In this document: in pieces, positions 15,801 through 22,035 of the stretch
Layout of the letters: every line of letters begins with the position of its first letter
How positions within the stretch are numbered: the first letter of the stretch is position 1
Assembly: GCA_023434095.1 (NCBI GenBank)
Contig: JAEYTJ010000305.1
Span: 1 to 22,035, forward strand
From: Pseudomonadota bacterium
Lineage (GTDB): Bacteria > Pseudomonadota > Alphaproteobacteria > Rhizobiales > Xanthobacteraceae
Length of the DNA stretch: 22,035 nucleotides
Direction: 5' to 3'
Notes under the pieces: model-generated
Told to the model about the DNA's origin: nothing
The model's database searches: none
What the model saw: the letters and a program-made list of their open reading frames with translations, nothing else
Program-made: the position numbers and the translations under genes

Positions 15801-16767
15801 CGCGAGCGAGATGGCGGAACTCGCCGGACTGCTCGGGCAGATAGGCATCGACCATGTCGACATCCATCACGCGATCGGCTTCGAGACCGAGCTGGAAGAT
15901 CTTCTGGCGCGGCTGGCGATCCCCTACGACGTCACGCTGGTCGATTACCACCTGATCGCCAGGCAGCCGCACCTTACCGGCCGCGACGGGATCTTCGTCG
16001 GCGACGGCGCTCCCGCGGTCGATCTGCTGCGCAAGAGCCCCCTGCCGATCTATGTGAACGCGGCGCGCCGCATCGCGATCTGCCGCGACATGGCGCTGCG
16101 GTTCCGGACGCTTCGGCCGGAATTCGACATTATCGCCGCCGCCAACTGGACACGCCCGCCGGTCGAGAAGAGAGGCGTGCTCATCCCGCGACTGTGGAAC
16201 GACGAGCGGATGCGCGTCCTCGTCTTCGGCCCGATCGCCGATCACAAGGGGTGGGACATGCTCGTCAAGGCCGCGAGGCAGGTGCTCGCCCGTGAACTGC
16301 CCATCGAGTTTCACGTGCTCGGCGCGTCGGCGGCGAGCAAGCCGCTCCCGGCTTCGGCGGCCCTGATCGATCACGGCTGGTTCTCCTCCGATGCGCTCTC
16401 GCAGCGGATCGGCAGCATCGCGCCGCATCTGGTCTGGTATCCGACTCAGGTGCCCGAAAGCTGGTGCTACGCGTTGAACGACGGGATGGCGGCCGAACTG
16501 CCGATCGTCGCGAATGCCATCGGCGCTCTCGTCGAGCGATGCAACGGACGGCCGGCGACCTGGCTTGTGGCGCCCGACACTCCCGTCGACGTCATCCTCG
16601 ATCTCCTCGAGGAGTTGAGGCGCTCGGCCTTTGCCGTTGAACCAAGATGGTATCCGACCGATCATCTGCCGGCGGCCGAGCCGTTCTACTTCGAGGCCTA
16701 TCTCGCTCCCGCGCGGGAGAGAAAGGCCCGTCGGCAGCGGACCCGCCTTGCCTCAGGGGGCGCATGA
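12889..16767 (+). CDS. Fused NAD-epimerase / GT2 / GT4-like glycosyltransferase
   Basis: This 1292-residue protein carries at least three enzyme-like modules. Residues 8-295 are a sugar-nucleotide epimerase/dehydratase-type SDR: TGATGFIG (13-20), LST (118-120), Y144-x3-K148, RPSNVYGPD (170-178). Residues 314 to about 530 are a GT2 glycosyltransferase: SIVIPVYNGGDYL, VVNDGSDDD (347-355), SHDD (399-402), TTQDYELWFR (487-496). About 585-700 looks like a weakly conserved further domain. About 792-872 holds two aromatic repeats (FTSGWSAGREPNDWF, LRHFLTKGAERG). About 912-1240 is a GT-B fold of GT4 type, with VLVFGPIADHKGWDML (1110-1125) and VPESWCYALNDGMAAELP, where E1190 matches the first Glu of the family's EX7E motif and D1198 stands at the second. 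No signal peptide or membrane segment is seen, so it should act in the cytoplasm. It heads a run of three glycosyltransferase genes. The sugar substrates are unknown. Confidence 0.88.
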   Translation: MSMVSEIKRAVVTGATGFIGRHLVRHLAEDGWQVSALVRRDDHRLAGQGVAARRGDVLDSRSLREASAGADVFFHLAAQASVEEARQSPAGAISLNITGTLNALEACRANGIRRFIYLSTIHVMGPAAALSPDDDSTFAPQSVYAASKLAAERLALTFGRACGMDVVVLRPSNVYGPDQSTDAVVPEFVAHALRGGIIEPHAPDIRRHFLYVDDLVDALVRAAVVPEAANRAFNIEAAHSVSIGELARLIQAAAAGEKQDDGGDLGSPAPPVDALGWSARTSLREGITRTVEAARRAALPTAAPAGTGSASSPKVSIVIPVYNGGDYLAEAIDSALGQTYSNLEVLVVNDGSDDDGATAAIAARYGDRIRYLQKENGGVASALNEGIAAMSGEWFSWLSHDDLYHAEKIEEQVRSLAAAGQPHLVFCDYRYISAKGERLRDVSLAAHRLDRRPLDGLFSGLFGGCTFLIPRQALLDAGGFRTDLPTTQDYELWFRLVERLPLLHVPRVLVEQRLHDAQGSNSAAHLAEADRLMAHMLDRTPAERMAAYDGSPDRFLVRAARTFAETPYAGAAAYAAFRARQALLRVPHTVVLAARAGGLDQTLAAIRQHATQFTDRAWVVLTTEAAGTETDLSGVTLVTGDLPSLLSGASAADALEGREFAYVGSLPPRDAELLSLLEELMVGEAAAVEAPSGPVERQLQGWLLRMSARADACGIVSAALRRRTTAAAPPRRPVRGTLGQPILPAGALAALNGAVSAACLDLGFRMLRLRSLRRTGARLIRYVLRRAGLAHVVDVLWYQRTYGLGEASGLDVWRDYFTSGWSAGREPNDWFHGSFYAQQVTDWSGDEAPLRHFLTKGAERGLLPHPRYAIGSPNAVVYVPPEPALEARSVPFAETGSDRAMAALTARFRPDRPTVLLCLHCWGGGTLTHARELAAALSACANVVFLFGGQKRPFVLSAQASHPPQGIAFDPASEMAELAGLLGQIGIDHVDIHHAIGFETELEDLLARLAIPYDVTLVDYHLIARQPHLTGRDGIFVGDGAPAVDLLRKSPLPIYVNAARRIAICRDMALRFRTLRPEFDIIAAANWTRPPVEKRGVLIPRLWNDERMRVLVFGPIADHKGWDMLVKAARQVLARELPIEFHVLGASAASKPLPASAALIDHGWFSSDALSQRIGSIAPHLVWYPTQVPESWCYALNDGMAAELPIVANAIGALVERCNGRPATWLVAPDTPVDVILDLLEELRRSAFAVEPRWYPTDHLPAAEPFYFEAYLAPARERKARRQRTRLASGGA

Positions 16768-16809
16768 TTGCAGATAGAGGTGTTCCGCAAGGATATGTCT
16801 GGCGACTGA

Positions 16810-19455
16810 ATGTGCGATTTGTCCGGCCCCGATCTTCCGCTCGTTTCCATCATCATTCCCGTTTTCAATGGAAGCGACTGGATGGAGGTCGCGATCGACA
16901 GCGCGCTCGCGCAGACCTACCCCCATATCGAGGTGATCGTCGTCAATGACGGGTCGACCGATGACGGGCGGACGGCGCGCCTCGCCGAGGCCTATGGCGC
17001 GCGGATCCGCTACATTGCGCAGCCCAATGGTGGGGTCGGGGCTGCGCTGAACACCGGCATTGCCGCCATGCGCGGCGCCTATTTCTCATGGCTCAGCCAC
17101 GACGACGTCTATCTGCCGCTCAAGATCGAGACGCAGATGCGCAAGATGGCGGAATGCACCGAGCCCGTGGTGATCTTCGGCAATGTCAGCCTGATCGACG
17201 ACCGGTCCTGCCTGATCGAGCACGTCGATTTCGCGCCTCAGATCAGGCCCGGGGACGAGCCGTTCTGGTGCGTTCTGGGGACGCTGCTCAGCGGCTGCTC
17301 GCTGCTGATTCCGAAGGAGTGCTTCGAGACCTGCGGCACGTTCAACCCGGCGCTGCCGACGACGCAGGATTACGATCTCTGGTTTCGCCTAGCCCGGCGA
17401 TACCACTTCGTCCATACGCCCGAACATCTCACCCTGAGCCGCCAGCATGAGGCGCAGGGCTCCCGGGCCGCGCCTCATCTCGACGAAGTCACCTTCATGT
17501 TCATGCGGTTCATCAATGAACTGCCCGACATGCTGGCGTCCTGCCCGCCGGAGGACCGGTTCGCCGTCGCCGCGCGCGCCGGCAGATTGTGGATGGCCGA
17601 GGCGTTTCCGCCGGTCGGCCTCCGGATCGAGAGATGGAAGAGCCAGATCCGCGCTCTGACGAAGCCGCTTGTCGTCGGTCCCGCCGACCGTTTTCCCGAC
17701 GGGCTGCGGGCGTGCGCCGCGCTCGAAGCCCTCGGCTACGCGACGCCGGACCTGGTGTTCCTTCGGGCGGGGCGTGACGTCGCGGTGACGGAGCTTGCCG
17801 CCGCGGAGCTGGCGATGCGCGGGCATGGCTCCATCCTGTCGCTGTCCGAAGGGGCCGGCCTCGCCGACCTTGCCGCCGCGGTGGCGGACATCGCCGGGCC
17901 GGACCGGATCGTCGTCTTCTGGGATATGGACGCCTTCGCCGACCCGCAGTGCCTCGCGGCGGCGCTCGACCGCGTCATGGAGCGCGCGGCCGACATGGTC
18001 TTCGCCGGCGGGCGGCCTTCCGGTCCCGCGCTCGGCCGGCTCATCGCCAGGGGGGCGGCGCTCCGGCAACAGGCGGACATGGGCGATCTGGCGTACTGGG
18101 CCAGCGAGCCGGTGACCCCGCTTCCCGAAGCCATGTTCCCCGACATGCCGGACGCGGAAACAGCCGACGCCTCCGCATGCGCTGTCGAGGCGGCTGCGGC
18201 ATCGGAGCCTGTCGTGAGCGCGGTGCCGCCGATACTCCCGCTTCTTCGAAGAGGACCGCGCTATCGCCTGCCGCGCCTGTTGCGGGCGAGCACATGGTCG
18301 GCGGAGAGGAACCGTGCGCGGGTTCACAGGCTGCGCGCGCTCATGACCGGCCTCGGGAGGTCGGGCCAGCCGCAGGCGCTCATCGCGGCGCCGCTCCCCG
18401 ACGCCGACGCCGAACAGAGCGTGCTCTTGCCCTCGGCGTCGGAGGCGCCGGCGCCCCCGCTCGCGGAACGGCTCATCCTTGCCGATCGGAGCCGGGAGGC
18501 GGCCGACTGGTCGCGCCATCTTGACCGCGCCCTGAAATCCAGCGTGCGGCGATTGTCGGGTCACGTCGACGCGGACGGATGTCTGACGTTGTCGGCAGCC
18601 GGGCGCACCACCGCCGAAAAGTTCTGTCTGCCACAGGAGACGCAGGCCGCCGTCGACTGCCTTCGAAGGCGGGGCATCCGCCGGCTCGACGTGATCGGCG
18701 CCGATATCGTCCCCGAGATCGGACAGCTGATCGAGAAACTCGCCATTCCGTATGACGTGACGATACTCGCGGCGCCTCACGGAGACGCGCTCGGTCCGGA
18801 GATGGCGGTGCTCGCCAAGGCACGGCGGGTTTTCGCGCCTCCGGGCGGCGTTGCCGAACAGGTAGCCGCGCTCGCCGGTGGCCGGGTTCGTTCCGCTGCG
18901 GTGCCGGGCGCCCGCGAGGCGCGGGCCTTCCATGTCGGGGCCCCGGTGGTGCGGCCCGGCGAGAGGCTGCGTGTGCTGGCGCTCTCCTTCATGCGACCGG
19001 AGAGCGAGGACGACGATCTGCGCCGGGTCGCGAGCCTCATCCGCGAGACGGGTTCTCCGATCGAGCTCTCGGCGGCCGGGCAGGCGGGCCGAGCCGCCGT
19101 CTATCCCTCGCTCCACTGGCTCGGTCCCTATGACGACCGGCGTCTGATCAGCTATGTCGGCGCGGCGGACCCGCATCTCGTCTGGGTGGTGCTGGAGCGT
19201 GACGCCGCCTGCGCGCCCTGTCTGCTCGACGCGATGTGGACCGGCCTGCCATTGCTTGTCACCGGTTCGGCCGACGCCGCGGCGCCGGTTGCCGGGCGGG
19301 CGCACACCCGGTTCATTCCCTCCGGCTCGCCGCAGACGGTGGTGGCGTGGTTGAACGCCGTTTATGCGGGGCAGGCCCGGTATTCGGAGCCCGGCCCGTG
19401 CGACGACGTTGCTGCCGCCTTCAGCGGCGCGACCTATCTCGACGGGATGACGTGA
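16810..19455 (+). CDS. GT2 glycosyltransferase with degenerate GT-B half
   Basis: This 881-residue protein is a paralogue of the preceding one without the epimerase. Residues 10 to about 230 are GT2: SIIIPVFNGSDWM, VVNDGSTDDG (44-53), SHDD (96-99), TTQDYDLWFRLA (184-195). About 290-430 looks like a second, eroded GT-A-type region (FWDMDAFADPQCL near 370). Residues 605-860 align with the GT-B half of its neighbour: both have LAIPYDVT (644-651 here) and PHLVW (788-792). Over 27 ungapped positions from PHLVW the catalytic-type Glu E1190 of the neighbour corresponds to A799 here, and the glycine-rich donor loop is not evident, so this half may be inactive or structural. It starts 42 bases after the previous gene; an in-frame stop directly before the ATG fixes the start, though the ribosome site (AAGGA) is rather distant. 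Confidence 0.85.
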   Translation: MCDLSGPDLPLVSIIIPVFNGSDWMEVAIDSALAQTYPHIEVIVVNDGSTDDGRTARLAEAYGARIRYIAQPNGGVGAALNTGIAAMRGAYFSWLSHDDVYLPLKIETQMRKMAECTEPVVIFGNVSLIDDRSCLIEHVDFAPQIRPGDEPFWCVLGTLLSGCSLLIPKECFETCGTFNPALPTTQDYDLWFRLARRYHFVHTPEHLTLSRQHEAQGSRAAPHLDEVTFMFMRFINELPDMLASCPPEDRFAVAARAGRLWMAEAFPPVGLRIERWKSQIRALTKPLVVGPADRFPDGLRACAALEALGYATPDLVFLRAGRDVAVTELAAAELAMRGHGSILSLSEGAGLADLAAAVADIAGPDRIVVFWDMDAFADPQCLAAALDRVMERAADMVFAGGRPSGPALGRLIARGAALRQQADMGDLAYWASEPVTPLPEAMFPDMPDAETADASACAVEAAAASEPVVSAVPPILPLLRRGPRYRLPRLLRASTWSAERNRARVHRLRALMTGLGRSGQPQALIAAPLPDADAEQSVLLPSASEAPAPPLAERLILADRSREAADWSRHLDRALKSSVRRLSGHVDADGCLTLSAAGRTTAEKFCLPQETQAAVDCLRRRGIRRLDVIGADIVPEIGQLIEKLAIPYDVTILAAPHGDALGPEMAVLAKARRVFAPPGGVAEQVAALAGGRVRSAAVPGAREARAFHVGAPVVRPGERLRVLALSFMRPESEDDDLRRVASLIRETGSPIELSAAGQAGRAAVYPSLHWLGPYDDRRLISYVGAADPHLVWVVLERDAACAPCLLDAMWTGLPLLVTGSADAAAPVAGRAHTRFIPSGSPQTVVAWLNAVYAGQARYSEPGPCDDVAAAFSGATYLDGMT

Positions 19456-19541
19456 TGCCCATCGCCCGCGAGACCTCGCTCGGCTTTGCCGTCGCCACAC
19501 GTTCTGGTAGGCGGGGCCTCTCGATTTCGTTTTCGACGTGA
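19455..19541 (+). CDS. Candidate 28-codon ORF bridging two glycosyltransferase genes
   Basis: The ATG at 19455 overlaps the stop of the preceding gene (TGATG), and its own stop at 19539-19541 overlaps the GTG at 19538 (GTGA). The peptide (MPIARETSLGF ... SISFST) resembles nothing I know. This layout is what translational coupling would use, letting ribosomes pass from the 881-residue gene to the next one. It may equally be chance in GC-rich DNA. Confidence 0.25.
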   Translation: MPIARETSLGFAVATRSGRRGLSISFST

Positions 19542-19558
19542 GCACGGACGGCGAGACA

Positions 19559-20788
19559 ATGCGCATTCTCTGTGTGGCGGCCTATCGCAGCAATCATGCG
19601 GACAGGCATGTCGATCTGCTGGCGCGCCACGGCTTTGACGTGCATCTGGCGGTCATGCAGCCTTTCGTGCCGGAGCGCCCGCCTCTCCACCCCGGCGTCA
19701 CCGTGCACGATCGCATGACGCTGGCGCCGCCTCCGCCCGGGCCGCCCGCCCGAGCGCCGAAGGACAAGCGCGACGCGCGCCTGCTGCACCTCGCCAACCG
19801 CGCCATCCCGTCCAAGGGAGCGGATACGGCCGCGACCTGGCTCGCCGGGCTCATCGATGCTTTGCGGCCCGACGTCCTGCACTCCTTCGCCATCCATCAG
19901 GCCAGTTTCCTGACGCTGCTCGCCCGCAAGCAGGCGAGGCGCAGGCCGGTGTGGATCGTCAGCAACTGGGGATGCGACATCCATCATTTCGGGCAGGACC
20001 CGCGGCTTAAGGACGAGTATCTCCCCGCCATCCGGGCCACCCTGGCGAAGGCCGACGCCTACTTCGCGGAAACCCGGCGCGATGTGGTGCTGGCGCGCCA
20101 GGCCGGCTTTCGCGGCAAGGTTCTGGCGGTGCAGCCGATCGGTGGCGGCTTCGATCTCGCCTGGTTCCGCGCGCTGCGGAGCGGGCAGCCGCCTTCGGCC
20201 CGCAACATCATCATGGTCAAGGGCTATGAGGGCAGCGCCAGCGGTTTCTCCGTGGGCCGTGCCTCGATGGCGCTCGAGGCGCTCGGTATGGTGGTTCCGC
20301 AGCTCGCGGGCTACGAGGTGAACCTCTACGCCACCATCGATCCGCCGATTCTGCAACGAGCGGCCTGGCTGCGCGACACGCTCGGGGTCAGCGTGCGGAT
20401 CCATCCGTTTCTTCCCTATGACGAGTTGATGAGGCTGCACGGTCGTGCGCGCTGTTCGATCGGGATAAGCGAAACCGACGGGATTGCGACGTCGGCAATC
20501 GAAGCGATGCTGATGGGCAGCGTTCCGATCCAGAGCGACAGTTCCGGGCTGGGGGAATGGATCGCACCGGAGGGAGCGCTTCTGGTCCCGCACGATCAGC
20601 CCGCCATGATTGCCGCCGCGCTCGCACGCGCGCTCACGGACGATGCTTTCGTGGACGCCGCCGCCCGCAGCAACGACGCCAGCCTCGATGCCCGCTTCTC
20701 CATGGCTGCCGTCGACCCTGCCATCATCGAGATGTACGAGACCGCGCGATCGCTCAAGGGGCGCCGGCTCTTCTCGTTCTGGCGCTAG
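19559..20788 (+). CDS. GT4-family glycosyltransferase
   Basis: This 409-residue cytoplasmic GT-B enzyme would transfer a sugar from a nucleotide donor during surface-glycan assembly. The N-terminal domain begins MRILCVAAYRSNHADRHVDLL and includes VSNWGCDIHHFG. The C-terminal donor-binding domain has FLPYDELMRLHGRARCSIGISETDG followed by TSAIEAMLMGSVPIQS; E305/D307 and E315 are the acidic residues expected of the EX7E-type site. The end (RLFSFWR) meets the next gene tail to tail. I chose the ATG at 19559 because the conserved first strand begins there; a GTG at 19538 would add seven residues and is the one touched by the bridging ORF. It is probably in the same transcript as the two preceding glycosyltransferase genes. 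Confidence 0.88.
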   Translation: MRILCVAAYRSNHADRHVDLLARHGFDVHLAVMQPFVPERPPLHPGVTVHDRMTLAPPPPGPPARAPKDKRDARLLHLANRAIPSKGADTAATWLAGLIDALRPDVLHSFAIHQASFLTLLARKQARRRPVWIVSNWGCDIHHFGQDPRLKDEYLPAIRATLAKADAYFAETRRDVVLARQAGFRGKVLAVQPIGGGFDLAWFRALRSGQPPSARNIIMVKGYEGSASGFSVGRASMALEALGMVVPQLAGYEVNLYATIDPPILQRAAWLRDTLGVSVRIHPFLPYDELMRLHGRARCSIGISETDGIATSAIEAMLMGSVPIQSDSSGLGEWIAPEGALLVPHDQPAMIAAALARALTDDAFVDAAARSNDASLDARFSMAAVDPAIIEMYETARSLKGRRLFSFWR

Positions 20789-22035
20789 TCCCGTTCGGCG
20801 AGGCCGGAAGCTGTAAGGTCGGAAGCGTTGAACCGCGCGTCGATGGCCGCGAACACTCTCTCGACGTCCTCGAACCGGGATTTTCCGGGAAAGACGATCT
20901 CCCTCGTCCCGCCCTTACCGAAAGAGAGGCGCAGGCCGCCCCCGTCGGATCGCAGACGCAGCGCACCGGCCTCGGGGTGAGGCTCTTGCTGTCCCCGCGG
21001 CACCAGCACCGGTTCGGTCCCCGGGGGCAGCTCCCACAGCAGCGCCGTGCACAGAAGGCGGAATCTCTCCCATGAGAACACCACCGGCTCGCGGGAAAGC
21101 GCCATCCGCGTCTCCCAGAGGGCGGCGATCTCGTCTCCCCGGCCCGATGGGTCGACGAGGGTCAGGTGCGTCTGGACGGCGTCATGCTCGAACAGCGGGT
21201 GCGGAACACGGTCGAGAGCCGCCCCGTTGGCGATCAGGTCGGCCAGCGGCGCGTAGGCAGGCTGCGGGCTGACGCCGTAGCGGCGCGCGTACCAGATGGG
21301 ATCGAAGAACGGAATCTGGGCCCGGTCCGCAAGCATTTGCTGCGCACCGGCGTCCACATAGTGATCGAGCGGACAGAGGCCCCTCTGCCGCACATCGTCA
21401 TTGGCTTCCAGATACCAGCGGGTCGAGAAATAGGGGTTGGGATCCATCCCTTCGCGCCAGCCGACCTTGCGGTAGTGTTCGCCCGCCGTCATCCCGGACG
21501 CATAGACGTCCGCCCGATGCCGGTAGTACCAGGCCTCGTCGATCAGCAGGGCGAAGGGATCTCTCCGCCCCCTCAGGGCGGCCGGCAGATAAGGCCCCAG
21601 CCAATCGCGCAGGCGGGCCACCGGGCCCATTCGTTCCAGCCCTGGCGGCGATGCGGACGGGGAGCCACGGCGGCGGCGACGGAACAGCCGGCGCCAGCCT
21701 CGCCGTTTGGCCGGCGCGGCCGTCGGGTCCTCGTCCGCCGGAACGAGGCGTTCGGCGTAGAAGCGGGCATCGTCAGGGTTCGGCGCGCCCGGCGGCGCGA
21801 TCTCGACGGCATCGATCGCCGCCGTATCGGCAAAGAGGGTCCAGAATTCGTGTTCGTCCCGAAGGCTGTTCGCCGCAAGGAACGCGCCGAGCTTCTCGCG
21901 TCTGAACAGCGCTCCCCCGATCAGCCCGCTGCTCCGGGGCGGGTGGAAGGTTCCATCGTCGACAACGGGCAGGCAGGCGTCGAGGTCCTCCGCCTGCGCT
22001 CTCAGCACCATCCGCACGAGCCTGTCGGCATCCGG
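20785..22035 (-). CDS. Partial glycan-locus protein with repeated HY...GW motifs
   Basis: The reading frame is open to the right edge, so the 5' part is missing; 417 C-terminal codons including the stop are present. In the numbering that starts at the GTG at 22017, residues 28-75 (GGALFRREKL ... DEHEFWTLF) resemble the end of a GT2-type catalytic domain. A very basic stretch (RRGWRRLFRRRRRG, 105-118) follows. Then come repeats with the pattern WYxxxxxDVxxxG...HYxxxGWxEGxxPxxxF: WYYRHRADVYASG, HYRKVGWREGMDPNPYF, WYLEANDDVRQRG, LDHYVDAG and FDPIWYARRYG (about 162-250). A related pair occurs near residues 792-872 of the epimerase-GT2-GT4 protein. Such repeats are found next to glycosyltransferase domains in alphaproteobacteria; their role is unknown to me. 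The stop codon overlaps that of the convergent GT4 gene by four bases. Confidence 0.75.
   Translation of the reverse strand, partial: PDADRLVRMVLRAQAEDLDACLPVVDDGTFHPPRSSGLIGGALFRREKLGAFLAANSLRDEHEFWTLFADTAAIDAVEIAPPGAPNPDDARFYAERLVPADEDPTAAPAKRRGWRRLFRRRRRGSPSASPPGLERMGPVARLRDWLGPYLPAALRGRRDPFALLIDEAWYYRHRADVYASGMTAGEHYRKVGWREGMDPNPYFSTRWYLEANDDVRQRGLCPLDHYVDAGAQQMLADRAQIPFFDPIWYARRYGVSPQPAYAPLADLIANGAALDRVPHPLFEHDAVQTHLTLVDPSGRGDEIAALWETRMALSREPVVFSWERFRLLCTALLWELPPGTEPVLVPRGQQEPHPEAGALRLRSDGGGLRLSFGKGGTREIVFPGKSRFEDVERVFAAIDARFNASDLTASGLAERD

Overview
The window reads as a chromosomal piece of a high-GC alphaproteobacterium, most likely of the Hyphomicrobiales/Rhizobiales (Xanthobacteraceae-like). 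The grounds are the codon usage, an NDUFA9-type complex I protein next to uppP, an rpmI-rplT-pheS-pheT block, an exported SH3 protein with a Gly/Pro tail, and palindromic intergenic repeats of a kind I remember as common in that order. The family-level placement is inference from memory, not a database result.

Region 1 (1 to about 4354) is the end of an integrative element sitting at the 3' end of a tRNA-Leu(CAG) gene. It holds a tyrosine recombinase next to the tRNA, an AT-rich gene for an OLD-family ATPase-TOPRIM nuclease (a probable anti-phage cargo gene), and a convergent small serine recombinase. No second copy of the tRNA 3' end was found in positions 1-4354, so the far end of the element should lie left of the window.

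Region 2 (4355 to about 12720) is core chromosome. It contains tRNA-Leu with a good sigma-70-type promoter, an NDUFA9-like SDR protein convergent with uppP across a bidirectional terminator, an exported SH3 protein with a collagen-like repeat tail, ribosomal proteins L35 and L20, and the two subunits of phenylalanyl-tRNA synthetase. Palindromic repeat elements lie before pheS and between pheS and pheT.

Region 3 (12889 to the right edge) is part of a surface-glycan locus. A 1292-residue protein fuses a sugar-nucleotide epimerase, a GT2 glycosyltransferase and a GT4-like domain. Downstream is an 881-residue paralogue that keeps GT2 but has a degenerate GT-B half. Then comes a GT4 glycosyltransferase, possibly coupled through a 28-codon ORF. 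A convergent partial gene from the right edge carries aromatic/HY-GW repeats also present in the first protein. Together these probably make or decorate a cell-surface polysaccharide; the product cannot be told from sequence alone.

The strongest candidates for something undescribed are the fused multi-domain glycosyltransferase pair and its shared repeat module, and the solitary OLD nuclease on a tRNA-targeted element.
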